Positions 8,460 to 17,219 of a stretch of DNA of 64,000 bases are shown here, in pieces. The first letter of the stretch is position 1. Each line of letters starts with the position of its first letter. The position numbers and the translations under genes were made by a program. Under the pieces are notes generated by a model. It was not told the DNA's origin, ran no database searches, and was given only the letters and a program-made list of their open reading frames with translations. This DNA is from JAMCRM01 sp035561075. Its GTDB lineage: Bacteria; Acidobacteriota; Terriglobia; Bryobacterales; Bryobacteraceae. The DNA is taken from positions 8,417-72,416 of the forward strand of contig DATMYF010000084.1 in the NCBI GenBank assembly GCA_035561075.1, in the 5' to 3' direction.

Positions 8460-9710
8460 CTATTGGAGGGCTGTTCGGGTAGCCGGGAGTTCATGATGAA
8501 CCACGTAGTCCAAGGCCACCGGAACTCCGCCGTTCAGCCCGATCCGAATCACCGCCTGATAGGCCTTCGGCATCGCGCCTCCGCGCCGGAGCCGGTTCAC
8601 CAATGGCTCGGCGTATCGCGGATTGGTAACCGCCTCCGCCATACCCCAAATCGCCCCGGTGTCGTTGGCCGACAGCAGAATCATGTGGCGGCCCTTACGG
8701 CTCCCGGGCAGAAAACTGAGCAGGCCATACTCGAAAGTGGTGCCGGTGCTGCTCCTTGGACCGTTGAGATAATCCACAGGCTCGCCCGGACCGGGTTTGT
8801 GGCAACAAACGCCGGTTCTCCCCAGGGTGAACTCGAGGTGGTCAAGCAGATATCGGAGTTTTTCCTGATTTTTGCCGTTTCCGATAAAGATAAGGTTGTT
8901 GTCTTGGATGTCTTCCCAGGAGAGAACGCTGCCCCGCTTCAGCGTAAGCTGCGACGTCCGCGCGCCCAGCAGCCGTCCGACCAGGAACGCGCCGTGCACA
9001 TCGCCGATGCCGGCGTAGTCGTAGGATGGCTTTACCCCTGGAGCCCCCACCGCGAACTGCAGATCTTTGAGGTGGGGATAGCCTTCGACCTGCGACCAGT
9101 CGTTCAGGTCAGACTGGCGCACATTCCAACCACCCACCGAGACGAACAGCGGCGAGCCGAAAGACACGATTACAGGCGTGCGTCCATCGAGCAGCGGCTG
9201 CCAGAGCGCCTCCACTTCGGGCGTCAGTTCGACGGCCGATGCGGCGGCCGGAGCGTTGCGAACCTTCAGCGCGACGGCATACGCCGCTACGGCCAGGAAG
9301 GCCGCCGCACACACCACGGCAATGAGCCGCCATTTCGCTGCGTCCCCGGCGGAATGTCCGGGAGGAGCGCTGGCGGGCGCACCCGCAGCTTCCTCAAAGG
9401 TCAACTTGTAGCCGCCCTTGGGAAACCCGATCCGCACCGTGTCGGCGCTTCCCTCACCCCGGTAGTAGTCCTCGAGTTTGCGACGCAGCCGGGCGGCGAG
9501 CATTCTGGCCGAGGAGTCCACCCGGGGGTCGTAGTGCGCCGGCCGTCCCAGGACTTCAACCCCGATGGTGTACTCCTTCAACTGGTCGGCCCGGCCGTTC
9601 AAGCTCGCTTCGCCCAGGTAGAGCACGAGATGTCGCAGATTCTCCGCGTCCCGAAGGATTTCGCTGGCGGCGACGCGGTCCAGAGCTTGCCGGGCGTCAA
9701 CGCTCGTCAA
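8460..9710 (-). CDS. Membrane-anchored protein with an N-terminal winged-helix-like domain (Acidobacteria-type)
   Basis: The N-terminal 110 residues match a domain common in Acidobacteria that looks like a DNA-binding winged helix: SEILRDAENLRHLVLYLGE, DQLKEYTIGVEVLG, YDPRVDSSARMLAARLRRKL and a final wing-like FPKGGYKLTFE. One membrane helix follows (WRLIAVVCAAAFLAVAAYA), then about 270 residues of unknown function with no recognised motif. I chose the TTG at 9710 because GGAGG lies nine bases upstream and the family usually begins only a few residues before this domain; ATGs at 9743 and 9758 are alternatives, and the open frame further upstream overlaps the fucosidase gene and is not credible. 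It is divergent from the GH29 gene 92 bp away, so it may regulate it; that is inference. Confidence 0.75.
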   Translation of the reverse strand: MTSVDARQALDRVAASEILRDAENLRHLVLYLGEASLNGRADQLKEYTIGVEVLGRPAHYDPRVDSSARMLAARLRRKLEDYYRGEGSADTVRIGFPKGGYKLTFEEAAGAPASAPPGHSAGDAAKWRLIAVVCAAAFLAVAAYAVALKVRNAPAAASAVELTPEVEALWQPLLDGRTPVIVSFGSPLFVSVGGWNVRQSDLNDWSQVEGYPHLKDLQFAVGAPGVKPSYDYAGIGDVHGAFLVGRLLGARTSQLTLKRGSVLSWEDIQDNNLIFIGNGKNQEKLRYLLDHLEFTLGRTGVCCHKPGPGEPVDYLNGPRSSTGTTFEYGLLSFLPGSRKGRHMILLSANDTGAIWGMAEAVTNPRYAEPLVNRLRRGGAMPKAYQAVIRIGLNGGVPVALDYVVHHELPATRTALQ

Positions 9711-9802
9711 GAAAGTGAACCTCCACCAATGAACTGGCAGCATTATAGCATCGGCCATTCCGAACGACCGCCCGGCGCTGGCCGGGTTCCCGGGAGGGCC
9801 GC

Positions 9803-11575
9803 GTGAACCGCCGTCGGGCGGTATTCCGTACCCTTCGCCTCGGCACGGCGTTTCTCCTGTTGACGGCGGTTGCGCCGTCCGAGGACCGGATGGCCTGGTT
9901 CCGCGAGGCCAAGTTCGGCATGTTCGTCCACTGGGGCCCCTATTCCGCACTGGGTGGCGAGTGGAACGGCCACCGGATCCACCCCGGGGATAATGCCGAA
10001 TGGATTATGGAGCGCTTCCACATCCCGGTGGAGCGTTACCGGGAGTTGGCCCGCGAGTTCCGTCCGGACCGCTTCGACGCCCGTGCCTGGGCGCGGCTGG
10101 CCCGTCAGGCGGGCGTGAAATATCTGGTCTACACGGCCAAACACCACGACGGCTTCGCCATGTACCACTCCGCCGTCAGCCCCTACAACATCGTCGAGTG
10201 GGGCGGATTCGGCCGCGACCCCCTTCAGGAACTGGCGGCGGCCTGTCGCGAGGAAGGCGTCCGGCTCTGCATCTACTACTCGCACCGAGAAGACTGGGAC
10301 GACCCGGACGCTTACGGCAACAACTGGGACTACCGCGAAGACGCGAAGAACTTCGAACGCTACCTGGAGCGAAAGTCCAAGCCGCAGCTTCGTGAACTGC
10401 TGACCCGTTACGGTCCCGTAGGCCTGGTGTGGTTCGACCGCGGCATGTACACGCCGGCGCAAGCCACCGATTTCGTGAACCTGGTGCGCTCCCTGCAGCC
10501 CCAATGCCTGGTGAACGGGCGCGTGGGCAACTACGACCAGGACCTGATGGGCGACTACCAGAACATGAGCGACAACGGCATGCCCGCCGGAGGCCTTGAC
10601 GAATACTGGGAGACTCCCCAGACGCTGAACGGCACCTGGGGGTACAACCGCTTCGATCAGCAGTGGAAAAGTCCCCAGACGGTGATCCGGCGCCTGGTGG
10701 AGGTGGCCAGCCGGGGCGGAAACTATCTGCTGAACATCGGGCCGGACGGCACAGGTTCCGTCCCCGAAATCAGCCAGGACGTGCTGCGGAAAACGGGCGC
10801 GTGGCTGGAACGGAACGGGGAGAGCATCTACGGGACCGGCCCCAGTCCCTTCGGCAACCTGCCCTGGGGCGCCTGCACGGTGAAGGGCTCGCGGCTCTAC
10901 CTGCACGTGTTCGAGTGGCCGCGCGACGGCGAACTGCGCATCCCGGCGCTCAACAGCGCGCCCGTCTCGGCCTGGCTGCTGGCGGATCGGGAGCGGCGGC
11001 CCCTGGCGGTGGCGAAGGGCACCGGCATCACTGTAAAACTGCCCCCGGCGGCGCCGGACGCGATCGACACGGTGGTGGTGCTGGAGGTAGACGGAGCGCC
11101 GCGCGTGACGCCGGTTTCGGTAGTGCCGGCCAACGGCGGTGGCTTGAACCTCGATTACATGCTGGCTGCAACCTATGGCAAGGCGGCCAAGACGTTCAAC
11201 CGGAAGGGCGGCTTTCATATCGCACGCTGGACTTCGCCGGACGACCGCGCCGTCTGGCGGCTGCGCATCGCGGGCGCCGGACGCTACCGTGTGCGCTTGA
11301 CGTATGCGGCTCAACCGGGTTGGGAGGACGGCCAGATCGAGGCCGTCATCGGAACACAGGTGCTGCGAGCGGCAGTGCGGCCCACGGGCGACTGGTACGA
11401 GTACCGCTCGTTCGAAATCGGCGAGGTGGCCTTCGCCAAGGCAGGCGACTTTACGGCCACGCTGCGGCCGGCGCGGACGCTGGCCCACAACCTCGTCCAC
11501 CTGCGGTCGGTGGAGTTGATACGGGTGGACGTGAAACGCGGCGCGAGTGGCCACCCTATGGAGGCATCGAAGTGA
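9803..11575 (+). CDS. Secreted alpha-L-fucosidase, glycoside hydrolase family 29
   Basis: This 590-residue exported enzyme hydrolyses terminal alpha-L-fucose from glycans. A short signal peptide (RTLRLGTAFLLLTAVAPS) precedes the GH29 barrel, which opens with WFREAKFGMFVHWGPYS and continues with YLVYTAKHHDGFAMY and ICIYYSHREDW. The segment GPVGLVWFDRGMY holds the likely nucleophile aspartate. Conserved RGGNYLLNIGPDGTG and EISQDVLRKTGAWLERNGESIYGT follow, then beta-sandwich domains in the C-terminal 200 residues. The start is a GTG at 9803 with GGGAGG just upstream. The downstream Oar receptor gene begins 31 bp after its stop, and RhaT is encoded 6 kb away, which suggests a fucose/rhamnose scavenging locus. 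Confidence 0.95.
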   Translation: MNRRRAVFRTLRLGTAFLLLTAVAPSEDRMAWFREAKFGMFVHWGPYSALGGEWNGHRIHPGDNAEWIMERFHIPVERYRELAREFRPDRFDARAWARLARQAGVKYLVYTAKHHDGFAMYHSAVSPYNIVEWGGFGRDPLQELAAACREEGVRLCIYYSHREDWDDPDAYGNNWDYREDAKNFERYLERKSKPQLRELLTRYGPVGLVWFDRGMYTPAQATDFVNLVRSLQPQCLVNGRVGNYDQDLMGDYQNMSDNGMPAGGLDEYWETPQTLNGTWGYNRFDQQWKSPQTVIRRLVEVASRGGNYLLNIGPDGTGSVPEISQDVLRKTGAWLERNGESIYGTGPSPFGNLPWGACTVKGSRLYLHVFEWPRDGELRIPALNSAPVSAWLLADRERRPLAVAKGTGITVKLPPAAPDAIDTVVVLEVDGAPRVTPVSVVPANGGGLNLDYMLAATYGKAAKTFNRKGGFHIARWTSPDDRAVWRLRIAGAGRYRVRLTYAAQPGWEDGQIEAVIGTQVLRAAVRPTGDWYEYRSFEIGEVAFAKAGDFTATLRPARTLAHNLVHLRSVELIRVDVKRGASGHPMEASK

Positions 11576-11606
11576 ATCCATTTTTCGAAGCGAAGGAGAC
11601 CAGACC

Positions 11607-14600
11607 ATGATGGTAGTCATTCCCACACAGCGGCGGCTCGTCGCCTCCATCGCACTGGCACTGGGATGTATGTACGTCCCGGCCGCGCAGGCGCAGGAGA
11701 CGAGGGGCTCGATACAAGGCAGAATTGCGGACAGCACGGGCGCGCTGGTCCCCGGCGCCGCCGTATCGGCGACGAACGTCTCTACCAACGTAACGATCAA
11801 AGCCACCAGCAACCAGGAGGGCGCCTACAGCCTGCTGTTCCTGATGCCGGGCTTATATCACGTGAGCGCCTCCGCCAACGGCTTCAAAACCAGCCGTCAG
11901 GAGAACGTCCGCCTTCCCATCCACGAGCGCCTGCAGGTAGACTTCACCCTGCAGCTTGGCGATGTTACGGAACAGGTGCAGGTGACGGCCGAGGCGCCGC
12001 TGCTGCAGACGGCAAACTCCAATCTGGGCGTGGTGATCGATTCGCGGCGCGTCTCCGAGTTGCCCACCCCGCACGGCAGCCCGCTCAGCCTCATGTACCT
12101 CTCGGCTGGGACCATGCTAGCCCGGCCCGACTACTCGCCCCAGAACACGCCGGTGGCGGTCACCTCCGACACCGACTACCTGAGCGTCAATGGGGCGCCG
12201 GTGGGCACCACGGACTTCACCATCGACGGCACGCCGAATACCCAGACCGCGAACACCAGCAACGGGTCGGGTGCGTCAAACTCCCCGCCGGCGGACGTCG
12301 TGGAGGAATTCAAACTGGAGACCGCCTTCGACGCTTCCGTGGGCCATACCAGCGGCACCGTCATGAACGTCAGCCTGAAGACCGGGAGCAACAGGTTCCA
12401 CGGCTCCGGCTACCTTTTTGACAGAGAGCCGGACTGGAACGCCAATACCTTCTTCGCCAACCGCGCCGGCCAGCCACGGGGGAACTTCACCTACAAGCGT
12501 TGGGGCGCCAGCCTCACGGGACCGGTTACCCTCCCGAAGATTTACAAGGGCCGGGACCGGACTTTCTTTACTTACGGTTACGAGGGCACCGACACGGTAA
12601 ACGTGGGCACCGCCACCGCCTCGGTCCCGGACGCCACCCAGAAAACCGGGGATTTCTCGAAGCTCCTGGCCATCAGTTCGCAGTACCAGATCTATGACCC
12701 CGCCACCATCAAAGCGACAGCCGACGGACGGTACTCCATTCAGCCGTTCGCGGGGAATGTCATCCCGTCTAGCCGCATCAGCCCCATTTCCAAAAGCCTT
12801 CTGGGTCTGTACCCTGCGGCTAACACCACCGGACAGGCCGACGGTACCAACAACTTCTACACCGACGCTCCCTCGCCGGAGAAATACTACAACCACGTGG
12901 CGCGGCTCGACCACGTGGTCAGCGACCGGCAGCGCCTCTTCGGCCGATTCTCGTATGTGCACCGCCTGACAGGTCCCTATCGCGCTTACTGGGATGGACC
13001 GGCCACCGGCAATCTGTACACCGGCGATGCGCCGCAGGTGTCCCTCGATGACGTCTACACCCTCAGCCCGACGATGGTGGTCAACGTGCGCTACGGTTAC
13101 ATTCGCTACGGAGCCGCCCACACGCCACGCCGGGTGGGGGAGGAAATGAGCAAGTACGGGTTCCCAGCCCAAACTGTGGCGCAGTTAGGCGGCGTCATCA
13201 ACATGATCCCCCTTATCGCGACTTCCGGCCTGACATCGATCGGGACCGAAGCCGCAGATTACGTTAACAGTGACGTGCACTCGCTGTTTGCCAGCGCGAC
13301 GCAGCAGCACGGCAGTCACAATTTTCGCTTCGGCGCCGATCTCCGCGCGTACCGCGAGACCTACGGCACTTACGGCTATTCCGCGGGATATTTTACCTTC
13401 GGGACCGGCTACACGCAGGGGCCGTACAATACCTCCTCCAGTTCGCCGTCCGGAGTGGGTCAGGGGTTGGCCGCATTCCTCCTCGGCCAACCAACCGTCG
13501 GGGGCATCGAACGCAATGCCAACCAAGCCACGCAGTCCACTTACTGGGCGTTCTACTTCCATGACAACTGGCGGGTAAGCCGTAAACTCACCCTGGATTT
13601 CGGGCTGCGTTGGGAATACTTCGGCCCCACCACGGACCGTTATAACCGTGCCACCCGGGGCTTCGACTCGACCGCCGTGCAGGCGATTGAAGCGGCGGCC
13701 AAGGCCGCCTATACCGCCAAACCCGATGCAGCGCTCGCGGCCGATCAGTTCCGCGTACGCGGTGGGCTGTTGTTCGCCGGGGTGGATGGGCGGCCCCGCA
13801 CGCTGTGGGACCGTTCGATCGGTGTCTTCGCTCCCCGCTTCGGCTTCGCCTATCAGGCGTTACCGCGGGTGGTGGTGCGCGGTGGCTTTGGAATCTACCC
13901 GATCGACACCGGGGTGCCGGCGGAACGGCGACCCTTCCAGAGCGGCTTCAGCCAGAGCACGTCGATGGTGCCAAGCCTCGATGGGGGACAGACCTTTCTC
14001 GCCAATCTGGCCAACCCCTTCCCGAACAGCGTGACCCCTCCGAGCGGCTCCAGCCTGGGAATCGCGACGTTTCTCGGCCAGTCGTTCACCGCCTACGACA
14101 CGACGGCCAACTCGCCCTACGACATGCACTGGAGCCTCAATACCCAGACCATGCTGCCGGGCGCGATGCTGCTCGAAGTGGGTTACCACGGCAGCCGGTC
14201 GGTCGGGCTATACGTCTCGAAGAACATCAACGCCCTGCCGAACCAGTACCTCAGCACCTCCCCCGTCCGCGACCAGACGGCAATCAATTACCTAAGCCAA
14301 ACCATTTCCAATCCCTTGGCGGGCCTGCTCCCCGGCAGCACCCTGAACGCCTCTACCTTTGGACGATCGGCGCTTCTGCAGCCCTATCCGGAGTTTGGAA
14401 GCATCGTCCTCCGGCAGCCGCAGGGTTACAACTGGTACCACGCCCTGCACGTTCGGGCGGAGAGGCGCTTCAGCCACGGCTTTACCACGCAGGTGGGCTA
14501 CGGGTTCTCCAAATTGATGGAAGCCACCACTTTCCTGAATGCCGGCGACCCGACGCCCCACCGCTCCATCGCGGCTTATGACCACCCGCATCAGCTTAGC

Positions 14601-15113
14601 TTCAGCGCCATCTTCGAATTGCCGTTCGGCCATGGACGGCACATTTGGTCCGGCGCCAACCGGCTGGCCGATGCTTTCATCGGAGGCTGGCAATTGGGGT
14701 CGGTGTGGACGGTGACCAGCGGCGGCATGCCGGAGTTCGGCAATGTACTGTTCTTCGGCGGCAACCAGGGCATCTCGGCTGAGGGCCAGCGCACCATCGA
14801 GCGGTGGTTCAACGTCGATGCCGGTTTCGAGCGCAGTTCCGCGAAACAGCTCGCCAGCAACCTGCGAACTTTCCCTTTGCGCTTCTCCAGCCTGCGTGGA
14901 GCCGCCGGTAACATCTGGAACTTCTCGATGATCAAAAAGTTCCGCATTCGCGAAGGCTCCGACATTCAGTTCCGCGCCGAGGCCTTCAACGCATTCAACC
15001 ATGCATGGTTTTCAATTCCCAATACGACGCCCACCAGCAGCGCATTCGGAACTGTGACCTCCCTGCTGGGAACTCCGCGTAACATCCAGCTTGGTTTGAA
15101 ACTCGCTTTTTAA
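11607..15113 (+). CDS. Oar-like TonB-dependent receptor with carboxypeptidase-regulatory domain
   Basis: This 1168-residue outer-membrane receptor is expected to import a large ligand, probably a glycan fragment given its neighbours. After the signal peptide (ending near AAQAQETRG) comes a carboxypeptidase-regulatory beta-sandwich (GSIQGRIADSTGALVPGA to LQVDFTLQLGDVTEQVQV), then a plug region containing TIDGTPNTQT and VMNVSLKTGSNRFHGSGY, and a long beta-barrel ending in LGLKLAF, with the terminal phenylalanine used by the BAM insertase. The ATG at 11607 follows AAGGAGA; the frame stays open to 11547 inside the fucosidase gene, which is not a plausible start. Its 3' end is followed by a hairpin. 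The spacing to the fucosidase gene (31 bp) indicates one transcript. Confidence 0.94.
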   Translation: MMVVIPTQRRLVASIALALGCMYVPAAQAQETRGSIQGRIADSTGALVPGAAVSATNVSTNVTIKATSNQEGAYSLLFLMPGLYHVSASANGFKTSRQENVRLPIHERLQVDFTLQLGDVTEQVQVTAEAPLLQTANSNLGVVIDSRRVSELPTPHGSPLSLMYLSAGTMLARPDYSPQNTPVAVTSDTDYLSVNGAPVGTTDFTIDGTPNTQTANTSNGSGASNSPPADVVEEFKLETAFDASVGHTSGTVMNVSLKTGSNRFHGSGYLFDREPDWNANTFFANRAGQPRGNFTYKRWGASLTGPVTLPKIYKGRDRTFFTYGYEGTDTVNVGTATASVPDATQKTGDFSKLLAISSQYQIYDPATIKATADGRYSIQPFAGNVIPSSRISPISKSLLGLYPAANTTGQADGTNNFYTDAPSPEKYYNHVARLDHVVSDRQRLFGRFSYVHRLTGPYRAYWDGPATGNLYTGDAPQVSLDDVYTLSPTMVVNVRYGYIRYGAAHTPRRVGEEMSKYGFPAQTVAQLGGVINMIPLIATSGLTSIGTEAADYVNSDVHSLFASATQQHGSHNFRFGADLRAYRETYGTYGYSAGYFTFGTGYTQGPYNTSSSSPSGVGQGLAAFLLGQPTVGGIERNANQATQSTYWAFYFHDNWRVSRKLTLDFGLRWEYFGPTTDRYNRATRGFDSTAVQAIEAAAKAAYTAKPDAALAADQFRVRGGLLFAGVDGRPRTLWDRSIGVFAPRFGFAYQALPRVVVRGGFGIYPIDTGVPAERRPFQSGFSQSTSMVPSLDGGQTFLANLANPFPNSVTPPSGSSLGIATFLGQSFTAYDTTANSPYDMHWSLNTQTMLPGAMLLEVGYHGSRSVGLYVSKNINALPNQYLSTSPVRDQTAINYLSQTISNPLAGLLPGSTLNASTFGRSALLQPYPEFGSIVLRQPQGYNWYHALHVRAERRFSHGFTTQVGYGFSKLMEATTFLNAGDPTPHRSIAAYDHPHQLSFSAIFELPFGHGRHIWSGANRLADAFIGGWQLGSVWTVTSGGMPEFGNVLFFGGNQGISAEGQRTIERWFNVDAGFERSSAKQLASNLRTFPLRFSSLRGAAGNIWNFSMIKKFRIREGSDIQFRAEAFNAFNHAWFSIPNTTPTSSAFGTVTSLLGTPRNIQLGLKLAF

Positions 15114-15124
15114 GGGTTACAGCT

Positions 15125-15156
15125 CACGGGATGCGGGGTGATTCCGGCATCCCGTG
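15125..15156 (+). terminator. Hairpin after the Oar receptor gene
   Basis: CACGGGATGC at 15125-15134 pairs perfectly with GCATCCCGTG at 15147-15156 around a 12-base loop, starting 11 bp after the receptor stop codon. The stem is strong but only a mixed sequence follows instead of a T-run, so it may be a terminator or an mRNA 3' stabiliser. Confidence 0.5.
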
Positions 15157-15279
15157 ATCTGTAGCAGGCCGTATGCGTGTCTGCCCGTACCTCTCGCACT
15201 TTCTTAAGGTTGTGCGGCGACTCGCCCCAGCGCGAAAATTCTCGATACGAACATTCACACGTCCAAGCTGGTTTCGCTG

Positions 15280-16788
15280 GTGAGTATCGCATTCTTCGTG
15301 CTGGGCGCCGCGCTCTTCGCTGTGAGCGCGGCGGACCTGTGGGCCCGACCCTACCAGGCCGGACGCGTCTGGCAGTCGTTCGACATCATCGCCGAACTCG
15401 AACGCGCGGGAGGGGTTCCATGGGAGACGGAGCTCTCCAGCATGAGCGGGGGAAGGGAACCGGCGCCGTTCATACAGGAATTCCCGATCCAGCAGTATGC
15501 CGCCCTCCTGCTCAGACGCGTCACGGCGTTCACCGTGACCGAGAGCGGGCAGTTGATCGCCCTACTCGTCGCCCTATTCGCGATTCTCGTCATCTTCGCA
15601 TACGCCCGAATGCTGCCGGCACCGTGGAGCCAGCGTTTGACGCTCGCCTCCGCGGTGCTCTTTATCCCCGGTTTCCTGCGGTATGGTCCGATGGCCGTCC
15701 CGGATATGAACGTGTTCCTGCTTAGCGCCGCGGGGGCGGCTTCCATCTTCGCTGGTCGCCGGCGATGTTCGGAACGGCTGGTCGTATTCGGGGCGGTTTT
15801 GATCGGGCTCACCGTGCTGGCGAAAGCCACGGCTTTGATACCGGCACTGGTGGTGGCAGGGACGCTGCTCTACGAAAAGCGGCGGACCGCCGCGGCAGCC
15901 TTCGCCCTCGCCGCCCTGCCGGGGTTAGCCTGGGCCGTGCTCGCCACCAGGATCAATCCCGGTGCCGCTTCGGTCAACCACTTCGCACGGCTGGTGGGAA
16001 TCCGGGAGTACTGGTGGAATCCCGCGCTCTATCTCGATCCCTGGTGGTATCGCAACCTGGCCTTCCTGCTTTACGACACCCTGGGCGTGCTGGGCATAAC
16101 CGCAATCACGTTGGCCACAGCTACCGCCCTCAAGAACAGGCAGGTAACCGAGGCGGCGCTCCTGGTAATCCCAGGGCTGGCCATGAGCCTGGCCTTCAAC
16201 TATCACACCGCTTCACACGGCTACTATCACCTCGTCTGGCTGCCCCTCAGCCTCGTGACCGCAATCGAAGTCCTGGCTGCCAAGTGGCGCCGCGCCGTGT
16301 TGGCGCCGCGCATCTTTCTCATCGCCGGGTTGGCACTGGTGGGGGTCGCCGAACGGGTTTACGGGCTCGTCGAGCGCATTTCGGGCCACCCCGAGGCGGC
16401 TCGGCAATGGCTCGCCACTTCCACAGTGCCCGGCGACCAGGAACTTCGGGCTGGCATTCGCAAGTTAGCCGCGGCGGAGTCGAACGGCTTTGTCGCCTAC
16501 TTTGGGGACGCGGATGTGAAGTTTCATGAACTGGGGATACGGGGCTGGATCGTCCACTCACCCAATCCGCCCAACCGCCATTTGCCCGCCCGGGTGATCG
16601 CCGCGGAGGAGTGGCGGCGCGTCGGTCCGGAGTGGGTTCAGGACCGTATTCGCAGGGGCCTGACCACCCTGCTGGTCGAGCAGCGATCGCAGTGGAACAA
16701 CGCGTCCTTCCTGGAGACGCTGGCGCGCTGCGGTCTCGAGAAGCGGGGTGTGCTCGCCGGGCATCTGCTGTTCTCATTGCCCCGGTGA
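15280..16788 (+). CDS. Polytopic membrane protein, GT-C glycosyltransferase-like
   Basis: This 502-residue protein has roughly ten hydrophobic segments between residues 1 and 370 (for example LIALLVALFAILVIFAYA and LVVFGAVLIGLTVLAKATAL) followed by a soluble domain of about 130 residues. The overall plan, with an early acidic-rich extracytoplasmic loop (WQSFDIIAELERAGG onward) and a LAKATALIP-type helix, resembles the GT-C/ArnT-PMT class of lipid-sugar-dependent glycosyltransferases, but I do not see a diagnostic DxD or ExD motif with certainty. The GTG at 15280 has no good ribosome site; in-frame sequence is open back to 15208, so the N-terminus could be slightly longer. It sits between an intact Oar gene and an Oar remnant. 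Confidence 0.72.
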   Translation: MSIAFFVLGAALFAVSAADLWARPYQAGRVWQSFDIIAELERAGGVPWETELSSMSGGREPAPFIQEFPIQQYAALLLRRVTAFTVTESGQLIALLVALFAILVIFAYARMLPAPWSQRLTLASAVLFIPGFLRYGPMAVPDMNVFLLSAAGAASIFAGRRRCSERLVVFGAVLIGLTVLAKATALIPALVVAGTLLYEKRRTAAAAFALAALPGLAWAVLATRINPGAASVNHFARLVGIREYWWNPALYLDPWWYRNLAFLLYDTLGVLGITAITLATATALKNRQVTEAALLVIPGLAMSLAFNYHTASHGYYHLVWLPLSLVTAIEVLAAKWRRAVLAPRIFLIAGLALVGVAERVYGLVERISGHPEAARQWLATSTVPGDQELRAGIRKLAAAESNGFVAYFGDADVKFHELGIRGWIVHSPNPPNRHLPARVIAAEEWRRVGPEWVQDRIRRGLTTLLVEQRSQWNNASFLETLARCGLEKRGVLAGHLLFSLPR

Positions 16789-16827
16789 ATCCAGCCCCAC
16801 ATAGCGGGCGTCGTTCTACATGCCCAA

Positions 16828-17160
16828 GTGTTCCCTTGACATTTCAGCGCAACAGTCCACCGCACGCACCAACGAATCGGGTAACTACTCGCTACCTTAC
16901 TTGCTGGCCGGCGTGTACACCGTCTAGGTTGAAATGACGGGCTCCGTATCCGGGAATGTGTGGAGTTGAACCTCCAGATGCAGCTCGGGGAGACCACCTC
17001 CTTCGATGCGGCAAACGGTCACGACATGGGAGCGGTGGTGAACCTCAGTACGAAGAGCGGCACAAACGAGCTGCACGGCGTCGCCAGCTACGTCATGCAG
17101 AACTCGGCACTGAACACCCCGACGATCTTCCAGAACCGTGCGGGACCAAGGTGCCGGTCT
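16828..17160 (+). pseudogene. Decayed Oar-like TonB-dependent receptor remnant
   Basis: Pieces of an Oar receptor can be read in different frames here: TNESGNYSLPYLLAGVYTV from the carboxypeptidase-regulatory domain, interrupted by a TAG at 16925-16927; VELNLQMQLGETT from its end; and directly joined to it FDAANGHDMGAVVNLS plus TKSGTNELHG from the plug, then ALNTPTIFQNRAG. In intact receptors roughly a hundred residues separate the last two blocks, so an internal deletion has occurred, and the whole beta-barrel is missing. This leaves about 330 bp of a gene that was once over 3 kb. It lies on the plus strand and runs into the end of the convergent rhaT gene. Confidence 0.85.
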
Positions 17161-17194
17161 ACCAGGATCAAGACATTCCAAACCGCGGTCAAAG

Positions 17195-17219
17195 GGGGCG
17201 GAGCTTTACTTCGCCCCCG
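17195..17219 (-). terminator. GC-rich hairpin at the end of rhaT
   Basis: On the minus strand the seven-base arm GGGGGCG and its complement CGCCCCC form a stem around an 11-base loop; the rhaT stop codon lies in the loop and a short TTT follows the stem. This fits a weak intrinsic terminator for rhaT. Confidence 0.5.

Noticed and set aside
9743..11812. Long open frame antisense to the fucosidase gene
   Set aside because: It has no family resemblance and its composition is what high-GC codon bias produces opposite a real gene.
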